Positions 35,301 to 46,940 of a DNA stretch of 64,000 nucleotides are shown one piece after another; the first letter of the stretch is position 1, and every line of letters begins with the position of its first letter. Under the pieces are notes generated by a model. That model was not told the origin of the DNA. It saw only the letters and a program-made list of their open reading frames with translations, and ran no database searches. The stretch is taken from positions 12,403,427-12,467,426 of the forward strand of contig NC_045147.1 of NCBI RefSeq assembly GCF_008831285.2, given 5' to 3'. This DNA comes from Nymphaea colorata. Taxonomy: Eukaryota > Streptophyta > Magnoliopsida > Nymphaeales > Nymphaeaceae. A program made the translations under genes and the position numbers.

Positions 35301-38300
35301 CCTGTGGGCTGTTCCAGTTGAGTTTAACAGCTTTTTCATAGTTCTCTGTAGCCTGCACAAGGTCAGATAAAGTACTTCCCATTAGTCATCCTTGATCCAA
35401 GAATCATAATCTAATGATAACACCAAATACTAATTAAGGTTAATATTAAAGATACCTGCTTCCACAACTCTTCTGCCTCTTTCGTTCGGCCTCGCATTTT
35501 TGCCCGGTCAGAAATAGCAATGGCCCAATTGTAAAACGCCTGACATCGAAAAAAGATTATCAATCTGAATGCCCCACAGTAATCAGAGCTTGAGTGCAAG
35601 GAAGTAAACATAATTATGGCTAAATATTAGATTTTTATAATTGAGAACTTGCTCGTAATCATTGCTTACAAAAATTGGCAAGGAGATTTTACATCATCGT
35701 TTCAAGTCAATGACATAAAAGTACAAAGAAAGAACCAGTTCAATTGGCAATTGAATACACTATCTACAACAGAATGATGATGTCAAGCTGAAAACAGGCT
35801 TGGCATGACTGTCAATTTCAAAACAAAGAAAGTCATATGTTCAAAAAATGAAGAAACAATAACAAAAGAAGATCCTTACAGTAATAGGTCCACCAATTAG
35901 TAGGTATGAGAGGATTAATGTCAGATCCCCTAGGATAAATAATTGATTTACCCATTCAAAGTAGTTCACACAAAGGACTTTCTTTGACAGAATATACAAT
36001 TTCTTGCGACGGAGCCTGCAAAGGAGTTGTAGATACTGTTGTATGTACGCTGGAAACCTCATGTGTAGACTTGTTGACGTAGTTCAACATATTGTTGTAC
36101 GTAGAACAGATTGTGAAAGTACCCGAGTAAGTTATTTTCGTGAGTCTCCGAAAGGTGAAGACGTCAAGAATTTTTATCCAAACGCTAATAGGTTGCATAT
36201 TAGTGAACCATGTAGATGATCAAAGGCAAAAATAAATGAACAAGAATGTCACATGTTATCTTCATCTGTTAAAGGATAAATATGGTAATGGATAAACATA
36301 CACATGGTGTATCAACCTAAGTTAAGAGGATTACTTCATCAAAGAAAACCACACATTCAGATGGAATCTCCCAAACTCATCAAGTAAAAAAATGTTAATG
36401 TGATTTAGTTCAAATCCAGAATGGCAAAACCTCAACTGGAGAAAAAGGGTTTGAGATTTCTGGTATGGTTACTGAAGCTTACATCATGCAGAGTAGGGCA
36501 AAGACGAGTAGCTTCATCATATTTCTTACAAGCCTCTTCAAGCAAAGCATCTTTGGAAGGTGAGCTTGAATCTGGCCCAACATTATCTGCACTTTCCTGC
36601 ATGACAAATTTCCAAATTAAAATTTTAACAAATGAGCACGACATAAAAAATGAGATCAATCATAAACCAAATCAGCACCAAATCATGAACTCAGGCTCCA
36701 CAAGATAGGAGTAATGCAATCAAAGTTTAATATGAAACTGATTACGGACCATTAAATCACATATTTTTTCTACATTAAATATTTAAGAATTAAAAAACAT
36801 GATATACTCAATATAAATGAGAAAAAAATAAAATCAAAATCATCAATAATAGGACAAAAAATTTGTTTAGATGTTTAATAGCAGTATTGCAAATATGTTC
36901 AATGGGGAACTCCAAAATATCACCTGGAGTACTAATGCCCAATTGTAAAGTGCATCATAGTCTTCTGGGTTCCTTTCTAATGCAGTAGCATACCTGAGAG
37001 AAACAATTAAAGAGCTCAATCAAGACCCACATGCAAGCCCACACATATGCATGTGCATAAAGAAATAAACTTACATGCATGTGCATATGCTGTGGACATG
37101 CATATACATACTCATACACACAAAAAAGAGGCCAGGAATGTGTAGAGAACCCTTAGTTCAACAGCTTGAGAAGTAGATTAATATGATAGCATGCTCAACG
37201 CTTAGACAAGAAGATAGCACGCTGAAAACAGGAACTGGATGAAAAGGTATATTTGCTTCCAAGCAGAACTGGTGCATCAGAAGCTATTCCTAGAACAGCT
37301 ATTGCCCATAAGCAAAAGAACATTGTGCAAAAAGCAAATGAGAAACCTGTTGAACCCATGCCAATCCAAAAGCAATTGTATATAAAGAACGTACCAAAAC
37401 ACGAAAGGATCAGAAGGAGAAATACCTTTTGGCAGCAAAAGAAAGAATACGCTGACGGGAACGTCCCTCCTCATCCACTCCAGATACACTATTGATCAAA
37501 TCCATGGCGACGTTGTTTTGACCAACATATTGCTGCTGTGAGCTTTCCTGGCTGATATTGTATAAGATAATAAGGACCTTTATGTTCTTTTTGTAGTGAA
37601 AGAATCATTGATGGATACAGGTTCAAATTGAATGAATCAGGAGACATAGTATCTAGCTGAAAAACTTCTGACAGAGGACACGAGTCTAATTTTTTAATTT
37701 CAACAGATAGAATGAGTTCAGCTTTTAATGCATAATAAGAAATATAAAATCTAGAGATCCATATTTTTGCTGAAAAGGACAAAAACTAACAAGAAGGTAG
37801 CACGTTTTAGTGAATGATCCCTGGAAAGGCTTTAGGCAAGGCCTAAGATTGTAAGTCAAATGTTACACCATCCTTAAGCAGAAATTTGTGTCCCATAGTA
37901 GATCCATTTCATAAAAAATGGTCAGTTCCGTGATCCATACTCTGTATCTAATCAAGTAAAAGAAGAAAAACATAAATAGAAGAGTTGGCCTGAAGCCTAC
38001 TGGCAATCAACTACCTCAAGATGGCAGCTTCGTTGAATATCTAGTGACCTAAATGAAGAAGAATTGCACAATACGCTTATTTCAAAATCGAGTACTATAC
38101 CCTTCTGGCTTGCAGATAGTGATAGTCTGATACGCATAGGAAGAAGTACATGGAACTGGTTCAGCGTTTACAGAGAAAAATCTCTCCATCCACAACAAAA
38201 AATGAAAAGCAACAAGAAGAGGATAAATAATTCCACGATTGAAACAGGACGTTTAGACGAAATGCACGCAAGGCATCAAATCAGCATGACAGCGTCGACT

Positions 38301-38815
38301 TTGCTACAAATCCTCCACAAGTTCAATAAGCACTGACCACATAAAATGTGGTGAACAAGAAAAATAAAATAACTCTGACCACATAAACTGTGATGAACCA
38401 GAGAAATAAAATACCTAGCTGACGGACTCTCCTTCTGCGGAGTTACATCCGGAGACGCTTCATTCCTGACAAACTCTCCATCATAAGACCTCGTCTCTTG
38501 CTTTCTCTCCCCTTTCCTCTCCTTTAGTTCGTCAAGTAACTCCCTCATCGTGAATGTTCGCCCGCCTTCCTTCAGCGGCGGCTCAGATTGCGCACCTTCC
38601 TCCTGGCCGTCTCCCTCGGCCTCAATTTCAGACTTCGCACCGCCTTCCCCTGGATCTGCAGTCTCTTCTACAATCTCAGAAACGGGCTGACCTCCAGTCC
38701 GTAAATCCGATCTGTGGACTGCATTTTCAACGATCTCGGTTTCTGGCTGATCCGACCGCAAATCTGGCTCATTAATGCTCTTATTGGGCTCGGATTCGTC
38801 AGCATCTCCAGACAT
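29433..38815 (-). CDS. HLB1: HLB1-like tetratricopeptide-repeat protein (14 exons)
   Basis: Exons from 5' to 3': 38415-38815, 37426-37542, 36924-36993, 36483-36596, 35456-35539, 35302-35352, 34248-34277, 33974-34036, 33817-33882, 33548-33676, 32914-32949, 31344-31463, 30268-30456 and 29433-29543, giving 526 residues. Every intron is GT-AG. The N terminus is acidic and disordered up to a [15 protein letters not shown] segment. The middle has TPR-type helices ([53 protein letters not shown]). The C-terminal part ([31 protein letters not shown]) looks like a pleckstrin-homology-like fold. The pattern fits Arabidopsis HLB1 (HYPERSENSITIVE TO LATRUNCULIN B1), a trans-Golgi/early-endosome protein linked to actin. 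That assignment is from memory of the family, not a search. Introns 3 to 13 are all phase 0. Intron 9 has an unusual GTTCGT donor. Confidence 0.85.
29663..29712. other. G-rich tract in intron 13 of the HLB1-like gene
   Basis: The plus strand has a GT repeat followed by four long G-runs (ggggggcggggggggg-like, then cggggaggggggg). It could fold as a G-quadruplex in plus-strand DNA; the transcribed RNA would carry the C-rich complement. Confidence 0.8.
32360..32392. repeat. TA microsatellite in intron 11 of the HLB1-like gene
   Basis: About 16 AT units followed by attcattcatttatt-type repeats. Confidence 0.9.
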
Positions 38816-39719
38816 CTCGAAGAATTAGGGCAAGAATCAACACGAGCCCCGAGGATCCAGTCGGCAGAGTGGGTCCAGGAGGCCAACCTCCTTCCTTTTT
38901 TGCAGTAGATCGCTGAATCACCTGATTTGCTGAAGCGGATCGCCGGAACTTTATTGCTTTGGAGATGATTGCCGGAATCCTAGACAGAAAATGCGATTCG
39001 CAACCCTCCCGGTCACTTGCCGGATTGCGCACGAACCAAGCGCGGGAGCCGGCGGGGATGGGGGCGTTCTCCCAGTTGGACTTCAGTCTATTAGCCCATA
39101 CTACGAAAATACCCATTTTTTAGAAACAAACTACCACTTCAACCGTAAGGATTCAAAATCTCGTATGGGTACCCCCTGGAATTCGGTCGGTAGGAAAAGA
39201 CTCCCCTCATTGTGCATAATTCCAGAAAACCGCCTTCAATGTTTCTCATTTAAATGTTAATACAGTTTTTGGACTAAGAAGATTGAGGAAGGCCAAATAA
39301 ATTGAGTTTAGATGGGCATTGAGCTGGGCATAGGTTGTCGGATACTTGAGTCTGCCGTATGCTGGTTATTTAATCTTTGAACCAAAACTCGTCAGGTCAG
39401 GTTGGTCAGAGTCGAGTATTAGGGGTCCGATTAAGCTTTATATATATATAATATACTCCTTGGGTAAAGTTGGTCAGAATCAAGTATTATATATATATAC
39501 ACACACACGAGTGAATGGTGATTCTTGTTATTCAAATTCACTCAGTCATCTAATCAGAGTTGTTTATCTGTTGTACATAGATGAAGAAAAGTGTCAAGAA
39601 AAAAAAGTAGAAACTAATACTAGATGACAAAAATGTTCATCACTTTTCTTTTATTTTTCTCTTAATCGTTTATCATTTGTCATGATAGATTAAACAGTTG
39701 AGTAACTCTAAAAAAACCA

Positions 39720-39769
<50 letters not shown>

Positions 39770-42032
39770 AGGGGATCGAAGGTTGAGACTTGATAGTACA
39801 CCTTACTCAAGGGTGAAAGTGGTTTGGACTTGTTTATTGGAGGATTTTGTAAATTTTATAATTCGGATCTGATTTCTTATGCATTTGGTGTACCAGATCC
39901 GATATGTTTCTAAATTTTGGTTTTCCAAACGAGACCCATCTCAGATCTCCAAATTGAATCTCGGGCCCACAAGAATCTGGCATAGGTACATAGGAAATTC
40001 CATACGGGATCAAAGGCTCAACATTTACGGGATTTCAGATATGGACTTGCTTGAGAACTGAGCATGCGTGGGTGAGATCCGAATAGTTCCATCCGTACTT
40101 AGATTGACGCTAGAACGAATGCACTTACAAGTCCGGTTATCCAGTGCAGACGCATTGGTTGATTTTATTTGTAGCGCTCAAGCTTGGAATAGAGCTGATC
40201 ACGAGATATAGTTGGTTCCAGATCTGGATCCTAACATTGTGCCACTAGAGGTACGATGAAATTAAATGTCTATAAATGTTGTTTATATTCGAAAAAAACT
40301 TTGACCTCTAAATCTATCTATGTCCAACAAATGCCTGATCAAATTCATACTGGGATCCAAAAAAAGATGAAGCAATCCTGAAGGTGGATCGAGTTGAAGC
40401 TGTGTTATGCTAATTGATCCAAAATCGATTTCACAGTGCACGCATGAGATCTAAGTTCCATTCAACAAACGAAATAAAAGTAAAAAAAAAAAAAGGTTTA
40501 TTTTATCATTTAAAAATTAAAAAAATGCGCTTAATATTTGAGTAAATAACAAATCAAGCTCAACTTTTAAAAGTTAATACATTAACTCAATTTCTGACAG
40601 AAATTTTCAAAGAAGTGCCTTAACAGAAAGCATTGTTTTTTTCATATAAATTTATAAAAGTACTTCTTATAGAACTAGCACTCCTTCCTTAGCACTTGAA
40701 GTATTCGTCCTGAACATAGGTATTTGAGTATTTGTATATAAAAAAAAATAATTGTGTTTTATAAGCTGCTCCTTAAGAAATTTTGATGTGATGTTATGAG
40801 GGAACATATTCAGGCTCGTATCACTTTGTTTTTCCCTTGATCAATGTACATTAGTAACGCAGGGACATGAAGAATTTTATGTTTATGTTAAATGATATCA
40901 TTCATAGTAATTTGGGTGAGGGAGGTTATTCTACCGTCCAAACAAGAGCCGAAGCTCCCCCACTTCTTTTTGTTTATAGGGTTCAGAACTGCATCGGTAC
41001 CAAAAACTGAATTGCGGAATTAAAGGTATATATGGTATTGTTCTAAAAGGAATATTAAATCTCATATATAATCTTATAGATGAAATACAACTTCTAATAA
41101 TCCACCGTTTGGTCAATGTTGCTCTACTTGATCTTTCTTTCACAATTGCATATTTTTCTAGCTAATTAAACATCTTTCTCAAGGTGCATAAATCAAATAA
41201 AGTCATTTCTTCCTCTACATTGTCTTTGTCATTTGAATCTTTGATGCAATATCATTTCATTATTAGATAGTAACAGGTTAAAAGACACTGTCATGCATGA
41301 CTGCTGCTTAATCGGAAGATTCACAGCAACTGCTAGCTTTTGGCATTAGCGAGAACAGCTAGAAGCCATAATCAGTGATTCTGAGCATCAAAAAAATGAA
41401 AGGGAAGATGAAGATGCTCATCTACAAAGTAGCTAGTTTACATTAACCGGTTAAGTGATTGTGATCGGGAGTTGCTTTCCTGTCTTAGATATTCATTTTT
41501 TTTTCTCAACTCAAACATTTTTTGATGTGAATAAGTTTGGCTTTGGCCATTTTCAAATTGGACGTTGGCACATGCTTAACAGGACATGTGGATTTGTTCT
41601 CTAGCTTGAATCACCTTGCTTTATTATTATACCTTACAGGCCAATTGATCAGATGGCACAAAAAATGCTGAAGCCCATTGTAGTAGAGACACTTATAGCT
41701 GGATTTTGATAAACACTATTGATAGCTTTGTTGGGACAGTTGAAGCAACTTAAGTAAATCCCTTTTATTCACGGCACTAGGATTGATTTCCATTGCATGG
41801 AGAGGAAGAGACTACTCGGTATATTTTGCAATGAAACTTCAACAAACAATGAGGAGGACATTTGGGGTAGTTTGGCATTGGCAGCAGAAACACTTTGTAA
41901 GTATTGTATGAATTAGCTCCAAAGGTTGGGACACGTTCATAGAACAATACTTTTAATGTCCTCTAAACTTGCATCAATCTTTAAGGCAGCTTCAGACATC
42001 CGCAAAGTCTCTACTTCCAAATGATTCCTAAG
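38816..42032. other. Promoter side of the HLB1-like gene and intergenic DNA
   Basis: 38816-39120 is relatively GC-rich and likely holds the promoter and 5' UTR, but I see no clear TATA box. Beyond that the sequence is AT-rich, with a 47-bp TA microsatellite at 39723-39769. No gene is supported. Confidence 0.5.
39723..39769. repeat. TA microsatellite
   Basis: About 23 uninterrupted TA units. Confidence 0.95.
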
Positions 42033-42188
42033 GGTTCCTTTGGTAAAAAAGAACAATAAGTAATTGTTTCATAAATATACTACAGAATAGCCTCATAGAA
42101 TACCTTGCAAAGTGTTTTATGAATCTTCATCGACTTTTGAGATAGATTCATGAAACAGTTATAAACTGTTTTATTTACCAAATAAGCC
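42033..42188. mobile_element. 156-bp MITE-like element
   Basis: The ends are imperfect inverted repeats: left ggttcctttggt and right, inverted, ggcttatttggt, with further complementary blocks (tgtttcataaat / tgtttcatgaat) inside. Possible aag flanks on both sides. Size and layout resemble the MITE at 20317-20477. Confidence 0.5.
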
Positions 42189-42247
42189 AAGGAACAGTAT
42201 GTCACTGTTGCATATATTTTCAAATGGCCAAAAGTCTTTGGTTTTTA

Positions 42248-42678
42248 TGAGCCGAGGGGCCTAAGATTTGAAGGAGGCATTCTTTAGTTGAGAATAAGCT
42301 ATTCATTGCATTTTCTTATTTACTCTATTTCTTTTATATTTTTTCAGCATTGTATCAGAGCAAGAAAAGAAGATCAAAACCCAAAGCTTGCCTGCAAATG
42401 ACCAAAGAGATTGCTGCATTCTTCATCAAAGCAAGGACTTGATCTTGTTGAAGAAAAACTTTATGAAACAAATTTGGGTTTGCCGAATCACCGCCAAAGA
42501 GATGAAATGATCAGCTTTTACAAAGTTCTGCAGCAAACTTAGACTTTTAGATTCATCGTTCGGTTTGAGGAAGAATGTTAATGATGACCTTCCATGGTGA
42601 AAACCATGCATGTTTAATGAAAATAAACTTTTCATTGCACTTTCTTGTTTACTCTGTTTCTTTTATATTTTTTCAACA
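42248..42678 (+). mobile_element. TRIM-like miniature LTR retrotransposon, 431 bp
   Basis: Two related direct repeats of about 102 bp (42248-42349 and 42576-42678), both starting TG, ending CA, and sharing cattgca(t/c)tttctt(a/g)tttact and ctttttatattttttca-like blocks. The first is followed by ttgtatcagagc (42350-42361), close to the initiator Met primer site. The second is preceded by a purine tract (gaggaagaa). The 226-bp interior has no coding frame. No target duplication is evident, and the LTRs have diverged (about 70 percent by eye), so the copy is old. Confidence 0.5.
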
Positions 42679-43295
42679 CAGTAACAGTGCGCCGCTACCG
42701 CACATCTAGTGTTAAACGGAAAGGTTTAATCACTTTACAGAGTTTCCAACGGACAAAGAAATTTTGGCAGGCTCTGTTCATTCTCATCCTCTTCCCTTGA
42801 CCAGTGCCACCATTCCGAGCAATAATGATCTACTGCCAGTCAAAAGGCTGAGTCATTCTGCAAACTGATTCAAACAATCTGTTGTATCGGATCTTGATGA
42901 ATTGGTATACTTCTAATTCAGGACTAAAATGATTTAAACTAACCTTGAATAACTAACAAAGTTTTTCTCTTCAAATAAGATTAAGATTGGGCTGCCCTGT
43001 TTTTTTGGTTTGTGTATCAGCCGAATTCCTTTTGTGGAAGCAAAAATCAGCATCTGTCAGCCCCTTGTTTTGATAAACTTATGTCAAAAATCATTCTTGC
43101 CTTTAATATGAAGTAAAATGGAAGTATTTTAACATGTCAGTACTGATCTGATGCCATACATTGAATTCATGCAGATGCCGAATCTTTTTGCGAAAGGACT
43201 CTCCCTAATGCGAGATTAATCAATATCTGTACTACCTAATACAATGGATATGCACCGAATGTTGATAATAACACTGATCATGCAAATGTATGAAA

Positions 43296-43550
43296 GAACG
43301 CGACAATACTGCCATTGTGTGTACCTGCCGTAGGCACGTAGTCATTGTCACCACACCCTAATATCTTCCAGTACGTTGACAGCTTCTGCCATTCAGTACT
43401 GGGGCATATGGCAAATAAGTATCCCCAGCACTGCGCATAGGACTCACGTAAATAATTGGAAAAATAAAAGAAAGAAGAGTCTGAGTTCACTTTGTTCCTT
43501 TCTGATGGTGTGGCCGCCTTCCATACCCATTGAGCAGTGCACATGTTCAA
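43296..43550 (-). other. Unrecognised exon-like minus-strand frame
   Basis: An open frame with an internal acceptor-like ag before TEWQKLSTYWKILGCGDNDY and a gcag|gtacac donor at its end. Composition is protein-like, but no family is recognised. It may belong with the frames at 45.1-45.9 kb. Confidence 0.25.
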
Positions 43551-45133
43551 AGTAAGAATTTAAAGAGAATGATATCGCTTTCCCTGCAAAAATGCAAAAT
43601 TTGTTTGGTGCTACTGATTAAAAGGAAAGAAAAAAATATTTTGTTTTGAATCTTGATTTTGCCAACTGATGAAGTAAATAGTACTGAATTTTTTTTGGTG
43701 GTTTTCTTTCAAGCTGCTATAGAGAGGAAGGTTGTGAATTTGGGCCATAGCCGGTAACAGTGAGTAGCTGACAGGAGGGAAGAAAGAGCTATTAGATGGA
43801 AAGATGACAGAACTATTAGATGAAGGATGAACATAGCCATAGCCTGGTTTTCTTGTTTGTTTTTAGTTATCATTAATTGCCCTCACAAATGAGCCAAAAG
43901 GTCGAACAATGGTTTTCCTATTAATAGCTGGAGTGCTTAAATATAAAAACTTCAAATAGACGAAGGCAACCCATATTTGATTATGACATTAGACATGCAT
44001 CTGGGATATTGAATTCTTCAACTTAACAGTCTGTAATCCGAATTCTTAGCTGGGTAGCTGGAGTTTGTTAGTTTCCTTGTGGAGGGTTCAGCAATAACAG
44101 TTTAATTTGACATCATCATTAGAAGCTGTGGTTTATGAGTTTACATCTCGAATTTGAGGATATGTGGCAGGTGCGGCTCACTGAAATATGAATCTTTCTG
44201 TAAAAGCATGGATCATGTAGAAATACTGTTTACTCATGCAAAGAGATGTGAAAAAGAGAGACATGCCATGATCTCAAAAACGGTCACACTCCAACACACG
44301 CAGAGGAAAAAGCAGAACTTGAATTACTTTTCTTGCATGCCCCTTTTCTCAAGGAGAATTCAGGTTCAAGATTTTCTTTTGCACTAGTCCAGAAAATGTT
44401 AAAACTGTATGAAGCAAAATTTTCTAGCATGACAATTATATCATGCCATCTCTAGTCACTTTTCCTGTAAACAAGAAATACAGATAATCCGGACCATTTC
44501 TTACACTAAACTCTTGATCTTACAAGGCACAAGAAAGAATAAAGGCAAAACAGAGAGAAATAGAAGAGTGTGGCCGGGCATTTTGGTACTTTTGGTTGCC
44601 AACATACTTCTTAGGATGCTTCCCAGCTTGTTGAATAGCTGCTCAACGCTAGGGGAATGGGGACTGTGACGTTATGCGCTAGGCATTTTCCTATCTTTTG
44701 GCCTTGCCTGAGAAAGGACCTCACCCTTAGCCACACCACAGAGCACGTGGATGCTTCCATGTTCTCTGGTCATGCGTTCAGGCCTCCTCCTTTCCAGTTT
44801 CATGTGACCATCCCATCTTGATTCCATGGTCATTGTATCTGCTCAGTTTTTCGACAGATGATCTGCAGACTACAATGTTGTGGCTCAGGATGAAGAGGTC
44901 AAAGTTCATGATAAGGATTACGGACGTCACTAGGAAATCAAAAATCCAGATTATCCTGTGCAGCTTTTGCATTTGTGTTTTATTTTGTTTTATCCTCTTT
45001 TACGATGAGGAACTATGACCAAGAAGCTAATGCCTCCTCCCTTGACCAGTAATGGAACCCTGTCCCGCCTTATGCGAATCAGCAGCATAATTAAACTGCA
45101 GATATAGTGAATTCTTCTCTGCCATTACCTGAC

Positions 45134-45950
45134 TTACCTGCCTTTACCAAAGTAAAAATTCTGTAAGGAAGTACTTGACATGTTCTCTCCTCCGTGAAGC
45201 TGGGAGAAGAAGCAGTTGCAGAGAGGAATCGTAAAGCTCCCACCAATACGAATCACTCTGTGCGTGCCCGTACGGAAACACACATCAAACTGCTCTGTAA
45301 CCTGTTTAAGATCAAGAGGATGATATAGTTCACAGAACATCAAGTTTATTGATAATATTCTGAAATCTACGCAAATGCAAACATAAGCATACCACACGCA
45401 CCCACCTCCCTAGAGAGCCAACATCAAACCTTCTGGTGATTAGGAACAGCAGCTAATTAACCAGGTTAAAACTTAGCAGACGTGGGCTACTTGACAAGTA
45501 ATAGTGCTAGAATGCAAGCCAAATTCTGCGACCTCCATCTTCAGTCTTATACCCATACCATTCAACATTAATCCGGTTGCCATTTTCTTGTGTTGTTTCG
45601 AAATGGGCAATAAAGAAGTGATCCATATATATGGTCTTTTTTTTGACAGTATAGTATAGAACTACGGATGGGTAGATCGAGGTTAATAATAGTAAGATGC
45701 TGTTGCTTTAGATACCCAATATTAGTTTTTCTGACCAGGTATAATTGATCATTTGACATGGGTAATTCAAAAACAAACTTAGCCAGAACCAGATATATAG
45801 TAGGCAGCTTCTTCTCCATAAAAGCTAGCTCTTGAGGCCCCCACTGCCCATCAGAGAGTGCACCAGCTTGAATCTGATAATAGGGATGCCAGCCATGGAT
45901 TTTGAATGCAGGCTGTCCTAGATATGTCACATAGCAGTCCATTAATGCCG
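45134..45950 (-). other. Unrecognised exon-like minus-strand frames
   Basis: Two open stretches. The upstream one reads MDCYVTYLGQPAFKIHGWHP and then YYQIQAGALSDGQWGPQELA; just before it the frame is closed by a stop (about 45955). The downstream one (about 45178-45303) follows an acceptor-like aaacag and reads VTEQFDVCFRTGTHRVIRIG. Both have ordinary amino-acid composition. I recognise no family. This may be a real unannotated gene or a decayed fragment. Confidence 0.3.
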
Positions 45951-46934
45951 TTCAACGCTGAAAAGTTGGGACGCTTGTCAGCAAGTCTGAGGAACGTCTT
46001 TGACCAAATACTTTGCTCAGAAGGTTGCATGTTTCGGACATTTGGGGCCTAAATTTCTTCGGTAAGATGTAAGTTCATTTTCGAATGTGCCAACCAAGTT
46101 GGCGCAACTTAAGTTCGCCAATTTTGCATGAATTCATCGATGAAACTTCGCTTGTCTCTCTTTTCATGGTCGACAACTCTTCTAGTTTCTGCCTCTTCTT
46201 CTCTCTATGTATAAAACTTTTCCTTGCCATAATGGTTTAGTTCCTATTATTAGTCCAACTTGTTATATGTTTCTAGCTCCAATCTCATTTATCTAAACAA
46301 GCCATACTTAAATACACCCTAGCCATGGCCAAGAGCTTAGCTAGTACTGCAATTTGTATTCAGCAGGATGGCAGCCTCAATGTCTTAAATATCGGTCTCC
46401 ATCTTGTACTGCTAAACCTCAGCCACAATAAAATTATAAGTGAAAATAGAAGTTATTCTCATTATTTTATTGATATACTATACATGCCTTTTCGGTCTCC
46501 TTATCATTTTGTTTTCCTTGGGCAAACGGTGGTGCTGCTTAACCCATTACTGCACTAGCTTACAAACAGAATGCATCTTTTTGAATGGAGCTTGATTAGG
46601 GAAGCCTTTATATTATATATTGGCTCATATGTGATGCTAGATTTGACAAATAGCCAGATGGGGGTGAGTGTGCCATACATACACTTCTAACCAAGAGTGA
46701 GTTGGACTCAGAGGTGGGTCCAAAATATTTCCATTATGGAGACCGACAGTACACATGTCTTCAGAAAACTACAAACCTGCGATCCAGAAGACTACAAGCC
46801 TGTATCTTATATCAACATCACCTTCCTTATAGCGCCTCACCTACGTTCAGTTCCTCATCTCTTGAGATCTACGACTCTCTCCAATCCCCCTCAGTCTAAT
46901 TGACTCGACCAAGGAGCTTTCCTTCCCAGGAAAA

Positions 46935-46940
46935 ATGAAG
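46935..46940 (+). other. LAZY1: Two-codon coding micro-exon of the LAZY1-like gene
   Basis: aaaaATGAAG|gtgatg supplies Met-Lys and a GT donor, and joins exon 2 at 47207 (ggcaag|ATCTTC) to give the conserved MKxxGWMHRK start. LAZY-family genes commonly split here. Confidence 0.75.

Larger units (their letters stand above)
42679..46934. other. Intergenic upstream of the LAZY1-like gene
   Basis: No gene is firmly supported. Exon-like minus-strand frames at 43280-43550 and 45130-45950 are listed separately. The last part is the presumed promoter and 5' leader of the gene starting at 46935. Confidence 0.4.
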
